The position numbers and the translations under genes were made by a program. From HNR sp040400085 (GTDB taxonomy: Bacteria; Actinomycetota; Actinomycetes; Actinomycetales; Microbacteriaceae), in assembly GCA_040400085.1 (NCBI GenBank), contig JBBAQX010000014.1, positions 19,867 through 83,866 on the forward strand: 64,000 nucleotides of DNA, read 5' to 3'. Positions 17,701-26,421 of the stretch are shown one piece after another. The notes under the pieces were generated by a model. That model made no database searches, had not been told where the DNA came from, and worked only from the letters and a program-made list of their open reading frames with translations. Each line of letters starts with the position of its first letter. Positions within the stretch are counted from its first letter, which is position 1.

Positions 17701-20133
17701 ATCAAACGTCGCGTTAGTCAAACCATCAGTAGTCCAGTCAGCGTCCAAAGCACCCTTAACGAACTTTTCGATAGTCGCACCGGAAGAAGGAAGTACCGTC
17801 CATCCAACGGTGGACTGGCCAACGCCCTCGGTGACATCACCATTACCGTTCAGGTCCCACTTATCAGTAGGAATGTTAGAACCTGCTGGCGACTCGAGTT
17901 TGTTATCTCGATCAAAAAGAACTGCGATCTGGGCTTCATCACCCGTATGAGCACCTGAGCTAGCAGCCAGTGTTACACGAGTATCGAAGGTAACCGTTGG
18001 TGACGAATCACCGTAATTGAGCTGAGTACCAGCTGGCCATTCCCAAACAAGTTTGGTGCGGTCCTGACCGTTAACAGTCACGCTTGACTTGGTGAAAGTT
18101 GGGTTACCAACGTTCTCAAGGTTTGTCCAGCGGTCTGAGCCCTCAACGAAGTCGAGTCCGACAGGCAGCACATCAACAAGTGCTGGCCTCATGGGGACAG
18201 TACCGTTTGGTCCGTTCGAGATGGATACCCGCCACGATGTCGTATCACCCGGTTTGAGAGCTGACACATTGGTGAGGTTAGTTTTGCGAACCTGAGGGTC
18301 GGGCTGGGTGCGGAAGAAGTTAATGTTCGCGGTTCCCTTAGCACCATAGGTACCATTACCGTTACCAGCGGCGGCTGGATTATCCCCCAACTTGTATTCG
18401 CTTCCGTAGTACGTGGCATACGTGTTGGTTTTGTTCAAGAGACCCGAGTCTGCGAATGCTTGTGTGTTCATCGCATCAATATCAACCCAGTCACCGCTAC
18501 CAGCGCCCAAAGGAAGATTCTTGAAAACAACTCGCACATCGGTCACGAGTTCGTTGGCAGGAAGGTCAAAGAAAACGTCATTCGGATTGGATCCACTAGC
18601 CTTGTAGAGGTAGATACCGAACTTCGCAGCGGCCTTGTCAGCGGGCTTATCGTATGTGCGTACCCGAGAGGTTGTCCCGTCCCAGGTCACCAGATCTACC
18701 TTAACCAGGTGTTGGGCGCGCTCGACCGTATCGAAACGTACAGAGTTCACCTTATCCGCAAGATTGTGGCACTGATCAGCAGGAACCGTCATCGTCCCGG
18801 GGAACGACGCAGCTATCGGGTCAGTACCAGTGATTGCCGGAGACTCCGCCACACCATTGGCCAGGCAAGAAATACGGTCATAGGAAACAGCATTACGTAC
18901 GCGGGTCGGGTCTGCGGGCTTATCGCTTTCGAACCAGCCCAAAACTGTCGACCATCTGTAGTCACCCGTGGTATTTGTATTAGAGTATTTTCCGCTATTG
19001 GTCACGGTCTTAGTGACGTATGTTACGACGCCACCCCCACCCGTAATCGGGGGCCCAATGAATGTGTGCGTCTGCAAGCCATCAGCGGTCAGAGGCGTAC
19101 CGTCGATAGCCGTGGCCGTCGCATGAACGGTATTCGAGAACTGATTCGTTGCCTGTGGATCTGCTGGCGCAGGGACAAACGTTGCGCTCGGATACACAAC
19201 CGTGATTTCATATGTTTCGCTCGGGCTGTTACAGCTGTTCCTAGCCGGAGTCGGGTTGCTCGGCCACGTAACAGTTTCCGCAGCAGAGTCATAAACCCCG
19301 CCACCGGTTGCCGACACAAACTGGGTACCCTTCGGCAGAGTATCAACAATCGTCAAATCTTTGTAGTCAAGAGCGCCCACCTGAGGAGTCGTTGGGTTAC
19401 ACGCATAAATACTATAGGTCACCGGCTGATCAGGAACGACAAGACCTTCGTTACCAGGAACGATCGTCCGTTTCGATACGCTCAGCGCCGCGACCGCCGA
19501 GGTCACAATCGACTCAGGCGTTACCGCAGTAATCGAGACTTCGGGAAGACCGGCTGCCGGCCCAGGTCGATAACCAACGTTGATCGACCCTGGAAACGTA
19601 GTCCCGGGAAGCGTGGTGTAGTTGGGAACAGTCCACGATACCGTGAACTCTCCGGTAGTTCCGGGCTTCAGATCGCTGAGCGCAACGGCTACAACATCTG
19701 TTCCGGAGATAGACACAACATCAGCATTCCCACGGACCGTCGGGTTACCTGTCGCAACGACGGGCTGCCCGTTGATATCGGTTCCCTGCGGACGAGGCAT
19801 TGTGAAGGTAGGGGCCACGCAATTCTCCGAGGTGATGTTTGAACACTCATAACCCACCCGATACGTAAGCTGACCTCCAGACTGCACAGTCGTAGTGATA
19901 GCACTAATCTGCGCCGTCATCTTGGGTGCAGCAGCCTGCACGGGAGAAGAAACTGAGCCCGCAAGCAATGCGCCAATAGCGGTAATTGCGACCGCAGCGT
20001 AGACACCAGCACGACGCTTAACAGACGACTGACCGCCTGACTCCCCATCTCGAGAGAGCTTGGGGCGCACCTCTAGCGATCTCCCTGTCCTGTTTGGCAG
20101 CTGTCGCAACCTCGAAAGTAATCGGTTCTTCAC
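14776..20133 (-). CDS. Giant DUF11/SdrD-B repeat surface protein with LALTG anchor
   Basis: This 1785-residue protein starts at a GTG with AGAGGA nearby. It has a long signal peptide (about 68 residues, cleavage near VQAAA). An N-terminal half with DUF11-like modules (SVSKRTIVPGNEGLV, RKTNLTNVSALKPGDTTSW) leads to an SdrD-B/Cna-B domain at about 990-1115 (GDRVWEDKNRDGLQDADESG, a calcium-loop-like motif). Five tandem DUF11 repeats of about 125 residues follow to about 1745, each opening with a SIVKDDH-type motif and closing with a Cys pair such as CVDPNGCETTD, possibly a disulfide. LALTG at 1750, a hydrophobic span and RRARKTEV form a LAxTG-type sorting signal. Adhesin or structural stalk is the likely role. 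It lies downstream of the sigma fusion on the same strand. Confidence 0.92.
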   Translation of the reverse strand: MKNRLLSRLRQLPNRTGRSLEVRPKLSRDGESGGQSSVKRRAGVYAAVAITAIGALLAGSVSSPVQAAAPKMTAQISAITTTVQSGGQLTYRVGYECSNITSENCVAPTFTMPRPQGTDINGQPVVATGNPTVRGNADVVSISGTDVVAVALSDLKPGTTGEFTVSWTVPNYTTLPGTTFPGSINVGYRPGPAAGLPEVSITAVTPESIVTSAVAALSVSKRTIVPGNEGLVVPDQPVTYSIYACNPTTPQVGALDYKDLTIVDTLPKGTQFVSATGGGVYDSAAETVTWPSNPTPARNSCNSPSETYEITVVYPSATFVPAPADPQATNQFSNTVHATATAIDGTPLTADGLQTHTFIGPPITGGGGVVTYVTKTVTNSGKYSNTNTTGDYRWSTVLGWFESDKPADPTRVRNAVSYDRISCLANGVAESPAITGTDPIAASFPGTMTVPADQCHNLADKVNSVRFDTVERAQHLVKVDLVTWDGTTSRVRTYDKPADKAAAKFGIYLYKASGSNPNDVFFDLPANELVTDVRVVFKNLPLGAGSGDWVDIDAMNTQAFADSGLLNKTNTYATYYGSEYKLGDNPAAAGNGNGTYGAKGTANINFFRTQPDPQVRKTNLTNVSALKPGDTTSWRVSISNGPNGTVPMRPALVDVLPVGLDFVEGSDRWTNLENVGNPTFTKSSVTVNGQDRTKLVWEWPAGTQLNYGDSSPTVTFDTRVTLAASSGAHTGDEAQIAVLFDRDNKLESPAGSNIPTDKWDLNGNGDVTEGVGQSTVGWTVLPSSGATIEKFVKGALDADWTTDGLTNATFDGSNSQVDYRLAVSNKNTLPLADLVIYDVLPYVGDTAIGQSLQGEERGTEWAPRFEGVTSLPAGATVEYSTSANPCRPELFSASSGQAQPVGCDNNWTSTLPADPATVKSLKFNLAAVAPSETASMIEFRTQAPKLTGLKDLAVTTPQAVANNNVAWHTFRVDSAGAKSSLPAAEAPLVSVRRSAGLLGDRVWEDKNRDGLQDADESGVAGITVNLLDAAGVPVLDDAGKAITTVTDKDGNYTFAVPLGEWSVSFTDIPAKYDFTKVSVGDDDVNDSDVSGEGLPTHTVVLTDPIRNGEGSNVNLNLDAGLVLAGVSIVKDDHRGVVQLGDELTYDVTISNSSTRTNATGVVITDTLPAELDFVSATDGGVYDAAAHTVTWNIGTLAASASRTVQVVATVNASVSSGVKIVNGAKVVTDQGCVDPNGCETTDIDHTPAISIVKDDHKQVVLPGQELTYDLIVKNSSEFAAADVVAKDILPLNLTFVSATDGGVYDEATRTVSWSLGSMESGAERMVQIVATVAESAVANETVTNIARVTTEDVCVDDKSTTVNECESIDIDRVPSVSITKDDGKYIVRPGETLDYVLTATNNSDSDAPKVVVKDTLPTNVDFVSSSILGTQSVDDPYTFEWDLGTLKAGESRQITVTVLVHKGLPADTFIRNGASITTDNLCIDNPATEANDCDVTDTDKTPSSAWILKDDHQRVAKPGAEHTYDLTIGNDSVTETITDAVVTDNLPADVEFVSATDGGKLSADGKSVTWAIPSLAPGATVMVKVTVKISETATLGSEIINTAKLEIPGGCDDPEGCETEDRDIVPKLSIVKDDHKETVKPGGSLTYDVTVKNEANAAARDVVITDELPANVTYVSSSDNGSYDEQTRTITWSVGELAIAGQKTVQVTVTVNQAAEGVVVNNAKVTTERVCYSDTGCTATDQTKIVTTPLALTGSSGTELLAVSALLALLAGAFVIFRRARKTEV

Positions 20134-20477
20134 GTTTATGATCCTCTGTTGTATCTAACTAAAATTCCGCGCAGGCCGATATGCACGCACGGTCTTGACC
20201 TGACTCCGACGCCCGCTAAGAAGAGAGCGACATCAACATCAGCAATATGGGTTCAGTAGCGTTTACTCTTAGGTAAACAGCACACTGAATCGAAGAAATA
20301 ACGCCGAAGCAATCGTTCCCCCTGAAACCCCCCTGTACATCTATGAAGACGGAGACCAGGAGTGGTCATGACGAAATTTAGGATTTATTTTTATAAAAGA
20401 TCAAATTTAAATCTGAATAAAGATAAAACCCAGGTAACTCGAAAGAAGATTCTGAACACGCAGCCCAGGTCCTTACA
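20134..20477 (-). promoter_or_regulatory. 344-bp AT-rich leader between the sigma fusion and the DUF11 surface gene
   Basis: There is no gene here. The region is markedly AT-rich at 20370-20450 and probably carries a promoter for the surface protein gene (minus strand). A GGGGGAAC element at about 20310-20320 resembles an ECF -35 box, but I could not match a -10 box at the right distance. It is the first place to look for the target promoter of the adjacent sigma factor. Confidence 0.45.
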
Positions 20478-21938
20478 TCAGTTTCGAATTTTTACGGTTG
20501 CCTGAGGCAGGTCAGCATCACTTTCGAGATTATAAAAAAACTGAAAGTTGAATCCCTGCAACCCAAGCATTGTGGATATGGGTACGCATAACACCCGTTC
20601 CCCCTGCACTGCACAACCCGCAGAAGCTTTCGCGACCGTTACCCCGCTTGGTGGAACCACTTCAACGACATAATCAGATGCTTTAGCCTGGCCATCAAAC
20701 TCCACCCTAAGCAAAGTTTGCACGCTCTTCCCGCCCTGTTTGTAGGCAACAGGTTTACTATCCCATTTAACCGTTCGAACTCCTGGCGGCAAGTCTGGTG
20801 AGGTTGTCGGCGGAGCAGTCGGCTCTGTCCGGTTTTGCTGCCCAACCTGAGGGCTTACGGGGACGCTGTCGTCTGGGAGGACACTCGCATCCGCCTCAGA
20901 GTCTTTTGTATTTCTAGGAGGCTCAGGAAGTGCGGGAAGCTCAGGGTCTTGAGAAGCAACCCCTGCAAGCGTATCTTTATTGCCGTCCTCGTTAGCTTCA
21001 ACGGTTGCCCCTGTCCCCTCAGGTGCAGTTTGCGTAGTGTTATTCACATACAACGCTGCGAGCCAGACAAGTACAAAGAAAATCAGGATAATTCCTGACA
21101 ACAGTCCTAGCCGCCGACGAAGAGTTTCCCTTTCGACGGAAGCAGTCTCCCGAACAATATCTGCGTTTGTAATCGCCGAAGCTGGCTTCGCATCAACCCC
21201 GTATCCAAGCGCAACACCTGATGTAACCAAACCGAGAATCGCCAAGGTGGGGAGCCGAAGAGACTGCATCTTCTTAAGCTGTTTTGGGCATAGGTCACAG
21301 CTGGACAGGTGTTTTTCTATTCGGAGGCGTCGAAGCTCAGGTGACTTACCGCGTGCATACGCGGCAAGATAGTTTATTTTCAGATCCCCACATGATTCGT
21401 TTTCATCTACTGTCGAGACAAGATAGCTCGTCCGAAGAGCGTCTCTCGCACGAAACGACGCAGCCGCAACAGACTGCACCGACATACCTTGAGACTTAGC
21501 GACATCCGAAAGGCTTTGCCCCTGCACTTCTGTAAGCATCAAGAGGGTTTGATCCTTTTTCGACAATGCTTGAAAAGCTCGCAGGGCAATCTCATTGTCC
21601 CATGTCGTTGCAGATAAAACCTCATGGTCAGTTTCCTGCTGATGCTCAATGATTTCACCGATATTATCGGCTGCGATTTCATTCGAGGCCGAACGTAAGT
21701 GATCTATTGACGCATTACGAATAGCAACACGCAGATATGAGATAAAAGTCTTTTTTGTAGGCCCTCCGCCGTTTCTTATTATGCGCACAACCGATAAGGC
21801 GGCCTCGGTAACGAGGTCCTCAGCTATCATTACGTCAGATATTAATCTCCGGGCGAAACGTACAAAATACGGCTGTCCCGTGGCGAAAAGCGCCCAAAAC
21901 TCTTCTTCCGTCAAGACCTGGATATCCTGATCTGACAT
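20478..21938 (-). CDS. Membrane-tethered ECF sigma factor fused to anti-sigma zinc motif and outer DUF11-like domain
   Basis: This is a single 486-residue chain. Sigma region 2 is at about 20-100 (AEDLVTEAALSVVRIIRN, YLRVAIRNASIDHLRS), and region 4 at about 130-180 (LSKKDQTLLMLTEVQGQSLSDVAKSQGMS, a helix-turn-helix). A ZAS-type anti-sigma motif KHLSSCDLC (Hx3Cx2C) is at about 222. There are hydrophobic stretches near 245-265 and 292-312, then a Pro/Thr/Ser-rich linker. The C-terminal module (about 385-486; VVPPSGVTVAKASAGCAV) resembles DUF11. The second hydrophobic stretch is preceded by RRRLG, which suggests N-in/C-out topology; whether the first spans the membrane is unclear. GGGGGG lies before the ATG. 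It is upstream of the DUF11 surface gene, its likely target. Freeing the sigma part would need proteolysis. Confidence 0.88.
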   Translation of the reverse strand: MSDQDIQVLTEEEFWALFATGQPYFVRFARRLISDVMIAEDLVTEAALSVVRIIRNGGGPTKKTFISYLRVAIRNASIDHLRSASNEIAADNIGEIIEHQQETDHEVLSATTWDNEIALRAFQALSKKDQTLLMLTEVQGQSLSDVAKSQGMSVQSVAAASFRARDALRTSYLVSTVDENESCGDLKINYLAAYARGKSPELRRLRIEKHLSSCDLCPKQLKKMQSLRLPTLAILGLVTSGVALGYGVDAKPASAITNADIVRETASVERETLRRRLGLLSGIILIFFVLVWLAALYVNNTTQTAPEGTGATVEANEDGNKDTLAGVASQDPELPALPEPPRNTKDSEADASVLPDDSVPVSPQVGQQNRTEPTAPPTTSPDLPPGVRTVKWDSKPVAYKQGGKSVQTLLRVEFDGQAKASDYVVEVVPPSGVTVAKASAGCAVQGERVLCVPISTMLGLQGFNFQFFYNLESDADLPQATVKIRN

Positions 21939-22149
21939 AAATATATCCCCCCAACATTCTCTGTTTCCACGCTAGTTTTACAAGACAGATTCTCTGTTTG
22001 TAACTTCCAGAAGCGCTTATTCCCCTAGCGCTATAAATCATCGAGTTAGCGTAAAATTTCCCTCTACTAAGAGGATAACAGCCAAAACCTGAAAATAACG
22101 ATGAGGCAACCAGTTCAGAGATTCTTCACTACCTGTTGTTAGGTTTCTT

Positions 22150-22520
22150 TCAGCTAAGGATGAAGTATCGTGCTCCACTTCTTGTCACAGTAGCTGCGTT
22201 AACGGGTCGTTCTGAGGCAAGCCAGGCCTTTTTATCCTCGAAGAAATTTGACGTATCTTCCGGGATACGTTTGGCAGCGTACATTCTGGAGTACAGGTCG
22301 ATTGCGAGACCGACCTCGGCTACGACCGTTGGCAGGAGGTTCGGTTAACCAGCTCAGCCAAGAGCATCAGATCGATTAATAACGGTAGCGGTTATCTGAC
22401 ACCCTTCCGCGAACCCCTCGAGACCCACCTTCCAGCCGGGGTTCTCGGGACTCTCCGTCTCCTCGGGATGGAAGATCTGGTTTTTACTGATCTCAACAGC
22501 ACAACGATCCGCACCTGATT
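22150..22520 (-). pseudogene. Possible decayed coding remnant, unidentified
   Basis: On the minus strand one frame reads coding-like peptide (PGWKVGLEGFAEGCQITATV), meets TGA at 22356-22354 and TAA at 22347-22345, then continues as EVGLAIDLYSRMYAAKRIPE to a stop at 22150. Two in-frame stops and no good start argue for a pseudogene or chance. I do not recognise the family. Confidence 0.25.
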
Positions 22521-22532
22521 TCCACATTTTTC

Positions 22533-22564
22533 CGCGATCCCCCGACAAGAGGCGGGGGATCGCG
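22533..22564. terminator. GC-rich hairpin upstream of the rhamnose transporter promoter
   Basis: A perfect 12-bp stem (22533-22544 with 22553-22564) has an eight-base loop. No T-run follows on either strand; it may insulate the promoter at 22585 from upstream reading. Confidence 0.5.
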
Positions 22565-22584
22565 ACAGGATGCCGATTAACAAC

Positions 22585-22643
22585 TTGACGTAACGCTCTG
22601 GCAGAACATACTATGTGACAGATCCCGAAATTGAAACGTTTCA
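22585..22643 (+). promoter_or_regulatory. rhaTPQS promoter with LacI-type operator
   Basis: TTGACG (22585-22590) and TACTAT (22609-22614) are spaced 18 bp. The perfect 12-bp palindrome TGAAACGTTTCA occupies 22632-22643, about 17 bp after the -10, where a bound LacI-family repressor would block initiation. The same palindrome lies in the same place before rhaM. Confidence 0.85.
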
Positions 22644-22680
22644 TAAATATGGTTTCTTTCTTCACAAAGGTAATTTGCCA

Positions 22681-24213
22681 ATGACGTCACACGCTGCAAC
22701 ACCACCTCCCCGACAGGCCCCCGCACTCGAGCTACGAGAGGTAGCCAAGTCATTTGGGTCCGTAGTGGCCCTCCGATCCGGAAATATCGTGGTCGATTCC
22801 GGGACAATCCACGCACTCGTTGGCGAAAACGGCGCAGGAAAATCAACCCTGGTCAAAATCATCGCGGGCCTCTATCAACGGGACGAAGGCATCTTTCGGC
22901 TCTCGGGAACCGATGTAGCTTTCAAGACGACGGCCGATTCCAAAGCAGCCGGCATCGCGGTGATCTATCAGGAGCCCACCCTCTTCCCCGATCTATCCGT
23001 CACCGAAAACATCTTCATGGGCCGCCAACCCACCAACAGATTTGGGCGCATCGACCGCAAGGCGATGAGGGAAGAAACCATGACGATATTCAACCGACTC
23101 GGCGTAAGAATCGACCCTGATCGTATTGCCGATGGCCTCTCCATCGCCGATCAGCAAATCATCGAAATCGCCAAGGCCATCTCGCTCAACGCGACCGTGC
23201 TCATCATGGACGAACCGACAGCCGCCCTCTCGGGCGTTGAGGTCGAGCGACTCTTCGCTGTAGCCCGAAGCCTGCGCGACGAGGGGCGCGCGCTCATCTT
23301 CATCTCGCACCGTTTCGACGAGGTATTCGACCTCTGCGACACCATAACGATCATGCGGGATGGGGACTATATCTCAACAGTCGGCACATCTGAGACCAGC
23401 GTCGATGAGATAGTGCGGCTCATGGTCGGACGCGACGTCACCGATCTCTTCCCCAAAGAAGACGCGGAAATTGGGGATGTAATCCTCAGGGTCGACAATC
23501 TCACCTCAGCCGGAATTTTTGAAGATATCTCCTTCTCCGTCAATGCAGGAGAGATTGTCGGACTTGCAGGCCTTGTGGGGGCAGGGCGCAGCGAGGTCGC
23601 ACGGGCGATCTTCGGTGTAGACCATTACGACAGCGGAACCGTATATATGCGCGGCGCAAAGCTGAAGAAGGGCAGCGTCTCAGACGCCATGCGATCCGGC
23701 CTGGCTCTAATTCCCGAGGACCGCCGCAAGCAGGGCCTCGTGCTCGATTTTTCAGTGGGCCGCAACATCACGCTCGCGATCCGAGAACGGCTCGCGGCCT
23801 GGGGAATCCTCACAGCACGTGCGGAAAACACGAGGGCAGACAGTTGGGCGACCACGCTGCAGGTCAAAACGGCGGCTCTTTCAACCCCGGTCGGCACGCT
23901 CTCAGGCGGCAACCAACAGAAAGTTGTCATTGCGAAGTGGTTGGCAACGCATCCCGGTCTATTGATCATCGATGAGCCGACGCGAGGAATCGATGTCGGC
24001 ACGAAATCCGAGGTACACCGCCTGCTCACAAACCTCGCGGGTGAGGGAATGGGCATCCTCATGATCTCGTCCGAGCTCCCGGAGGTGCTCGGAATGGCAG
24101 ACCGCGTGCTCGTGATGCGCGAAGGACAACTCACGCGAGAACTCAACAGAGACGAGGCGACGGCGGAAGCCGTGATGCTCGCCGCAACGCACAGCCTGGA
24201 GGCAGCACTGTGA
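22681..24213 (+). CDS. rhaT: Sugar ABC transporter ATPase, tandem domains (rhamnose)
   Basis: This 510-residue twin ATPase energises sugar import. The first half has an intact Walker A (GENGAGKST, about 49-57) and Walker B (VLIMDEPTAALS). The second has the usual degenerate loop (GLVGAGRSE) but a good signature LSGGNQQKVVIAKW and IDEPTRGIDVGTKSE, typical of RbsA/MglA/XylG relatives. The ATG at 22681 has AAAGG upstream; an earlier in-frame ATG at 22615 lies within the promoter. The operator and the neighbouring catabolic genes point to L-rhamnose, as in the rhizobial RhaSTPQ system. The permease start overlaps its stop (GTGA). Confidence 0.93.
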   Translation: MTSHAATPPPRQAPALELREVAKSFGSVVALRSGNIVVDSGTIHALVGENGAGKSTLVKIIAGLYQRDEGIFRLSGTDVAFKTTADSKAAGIAVIYQEPTLFPDLSVTENIFMGRQPTNRFGRIDRKAMREETMTIFNRLGVRIDPDRIADGLSIADQQIIEIAKAISLNATVLIMDEPTAALSGVEVERLFAVARSLRDEGRALIFISHRFDEVFDLCDTITIMRDGDYISTVGTSETSVDEIVRLMVGRDVTDLFPKEDAEIGDVILRVDNLTSAGIFEDISFSVNAGEIVGLAGLVGAGRSEVARAIFGVDHYDSGTVYMRGAKLKKGSVSDAMRSGLALIPEDRRKQGLVLDFSVGRNITLAIRERLAAWGILTARAENTRADSWATTLQVKTAALSTPVGTLSGGNQQKVVIAKWLATHPGLLIIDEPTRGIDVGTKSEVHRLLTNLAGEGMGILMISSELPEVLGMADRVLVMREGQLTRELNRDEATAEAVMLAATHSLEAAL

Positions 24214-25271
24214 CAACATCTACACAATTCGCTGACGCACCTCAGAGGCTGACACCAACCGAAGCGCACCCGCTCAACAACGCGATAGGTAACGTTCTGA
24301 AACGACGCGAGACCAGCATCGTTATCGCGATCCTCGTTGTGGTTTCGGCGGCGACTCTGATGAACAGTCAATTTCTGTTCTCGGGTGATGGCTTCCGGAA
24401 CCTGCTCCTCAACCCGGCGATCTACATCCTCATCTCGGTGGGTGTTGCGATGGTCATCATCACCCGCAGCGTGGATCTCTCGGTCAGCTCGACGCTCGGC
24501 CTCACCGCATATCTCACGGGCCGCCTGTTTATTGATTTCCCGGGGATCCCAATTGTCGCGGTATTTCTCACTGGGATCATCGCTGGAGGGATGCTCGGAC
24601 TCATCAACGGCGCGCTTGTAGCTTATGCGCGCGTCCCCGCGATGGTGATCACTCTTGGCACACTGTATGCCTACCGCGGCCTCAACGTCGCGTGGGCCGG
24701 CAGCACCCGAATCAATCCACAAGACATGCCGAAGGGCTTCACCGCGCTGGGCACCGCGCAGCTCTTCTCCATCCCTGTGCTCACCATCATCGCGCTCATC
24801 GTGGTGATTGCACTCGCCTGGTATATGAAGAACACCCGCGGTGGTCGTGAATTCTATGCGCTCGGCTCTGACCCAGAGGCAGCGCAGCTTTACGGGCTCA
24901 ACGTGGTTCGGCGCAACCTCATCGCTTTCGTGTTGTGCGGTGCTCTTGCAGGCCTAGCCGGGGTTCTCTACGCGGCCCGATACGGAACCATTGACTCTGC
25001 GGCAGGCTACGGCGTTGAGCTGACTGCCATCGGCGGTGCGGTGATCGGCGGCGTCGCAATCTCGGGCGGCGTCGGAACCCTCTGGGGCGCAGCCTTCGGC
25101 GCCACACTGCTTCTCACGATTAAGAGCGCGTTGCCGGTTCTCGGTGTCCAAGACTTTTGGCAACAGGCTGTTGTGGGCGTACTGATCATCGGGGCTATCG
25201 TGCTCGACCGCCTGCTCGCCCTGCGCCAACACAAGAAACTCATCACCGCAACCAAGGGGGCGTCCACATGA
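24210..25271 (+). CDS. rhaP: Sugar ABC transporter permease 1 (rhamnose)
   Basis: The 353 residues belong to the RbsC/AraH permease family, with about ten hydrophobic segments and the family motif MVIITRSVDLSVSSTLGLTAYL. Also present are GLINGALVAYARVPAMVITLGTL and AIGGAVIGGVAISGGVGTLWGA. It would form the membrane channel with the next gene. The GTG start overlaps the ATPase stop and its own stop overlaps the next ATG (ATGA), so the three genes are coupled. Confidence 0.93.
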   Translation: MTTSTQFADAPQRLTPTEAHPLNNAIGNVLKRRETSIVIAILVVVSAATLMNSQFLFSGDGFRNLLLNPAIYILISVGVAMVIITRSVDLSVSSTLGLTAYLTGRLFIDFPGIPIVAVFLTGIIAGGMLGLINGALVAYARVPAMVITLGTLYAYRGLNVAWAGSTRINPQDMPKGFTALGTAQLFSIPVLTIIALIVVIALAWYMKNTRGGREFYALGSDPEAAQLYGLNVVRRNLIAFVLCGALAGLAGVLYAARYGTIDSAAGYGVELTAIGGAVIGGVAISGGVGTLWGAAFGATLLLTIKSALPVLGVQDFWQQAVVGVLIIGAIVLDRLLALRQHKKLITATKGAST

Positions 25272-26338
25272 CAACCATCTGGGCCTCTGCAAAGGCAAAC
25301 TCACAAACCAAAACGTATAAAGACTACGCAAAGCCTCTCTGGCAACGAACCCTCTTGACCGCCGAAGCCGCCGTGATTCTCGGACTCATAGTGGTTGCCA
25401 TCTACGCGTCGATCACGGTCAACAACTTTTCTAGCCAAATCACGTTGTACTACCTACTCCGTGATATCACCCCCATCCTACTCATCGCGTTGCCCATGAC
25501 GCTGATTATCGTTACAGGAGAAATTGACCTTTCTGTCGCCAGCGTGCTTGCCCTGTCGAGCGTGACGTTCGGGTTGATGATTCAGGCGGGATGGTCGGCA
25601 CCACTCGCTATCGCAGGCACCCTCGTCGTCGGCCTCGTCTGCGGCTCGATTAACGGATTCCTAGTTACTGCAGTTGGGCTTCCCTCCCTCGCCGTCACGA
25701 TTGGGACTATGGCGGCATTCCGTGGGATCGCACAGGGCATCCTTGGCACAACTGCGATCACGACGTTTCCCGACGAATGGACCAAATTGACCGCTACAAA
25801 GATCGGAACCACGGGCATCCCCGTTCTATCGATCCTGGTACTGGCACTCATCATCGTATTCGCCATCGTGATGCACTTCACACCCTTTGGCCGCGGAGTC
25901 TTTGCGATCGGTTTGAGTTCCGAAGCCGCACAGTTCTCAGGCGTGAATGTGCAGCGAACCAAGTTCATCCTGTTCCTGCTCGCCGGGCTCCTTTCTTCGC
26001 TGGCCGGGATCTACCTCACCTTGAAGACGAGTACCGCGCGAGCCGAGAACGGAACGGGCCTCGAACTCACCGTCATCGCAGCGGTGCTGCTCGGCGGGGT
26101 CTCTATATTCGGAGGGCGCGGGGCGATGCACGGAGTTATAGCTGGCGTCTTGCTGATCGGAACCATCGAAAGCGCGCTTCGGCTTGCGAACGTCACCTCA
26201 GACGTGAGCCGCATCATCGTTGGCACCTTGCTGGTGCTCTCTGTAGTCTCGCCCAGCCTGCTGGGGTGGATTCGCGGACGGAAACGCCGCAGCATCACGC
26301 CGGGCACACAAACCCAAGCCTTTCTCGCCAAGAGTTAG
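25268..26338 (+). CDS. rhaQ: Sugar ABC transporter permease 2 (rhamnose)
   Basis: A second RbsC/AraH-type permease of 356 residues: LIIVTGEIDLSVASVLALSSV, GSINGFLVTAVGLPSLAVTIGTMAA, and AVLLGGVSIFGGRGAMHGV are the conserved segments. I use the ATG at 25268 (MTTIWASAKANS), which overlaps the previous stop. Two different permeases plus one fused ATPase is the RhaPQ/LsrCD arrangement rather than the single-permease ribose type. Its C-terminal tail is basic and cytoplasmic. Confidence 0.92.
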   Translation: MTTIWASAKANSQTKTYKDYAKPLWQRTLLTAEAAVILGLIVVAIYASITVNNFSSQITLYYLLRDITPILLIALPMTLIIVTGEIDLSVASVLALSSVTFGLMIQAGWSAPLAIAGTLVVGLVCGSINGFLVTAVGLPSLAVTIGTMAAFRGIAQGILGTTAITTFPDEWTKLTATKIGTTGIPVLSILVLALIIVFAIVMHFTPFGRGVFAIGLSSEAAQFSGVNVQRTKFILFLLAGLLSSLAGIYLTLKTSTARAENGTGLELTVIAAVLLGGVSIFGGRGAMHGVIAGVLLIGTIESALRLANVTSDVSRIIVGTLLVLSVVSPSLLGWIRGRKRRSITPGTQTQAFLAKS

Positions 26339-26421
26339 CTTGCACCCGCCGGGGTTATCTCGGCGACACACCTGCCGGGGTCCCTCGGTAACACACAGAT
26401 AGAAATGAAGGGTAGGACACA
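26339..26421 (+). other. Spacer between rhaQ and rhaS with an imperfect direct repeat
   Basis: Two imperfect copies of a roughly 27-bp unit (core GCCGGGG then CTCGG, AACACAC/GACACAC) fill this gap. It could form alternative hairpins that set the level of the binding protein relative to the membrane genes. No gene is seen. Confidence 0.4.

Noticed and set aside
18460..19842. 460-codon open frame on the plus strand
   Set aside because: It is antisense to the DUF11 surface protein, and its sequence is Arg-rich with no domain.
22136..22348. 70-codon plus-strand frame
   Set aside because: No ribosome site, no motif, and the opposite strand looks more coding-like.
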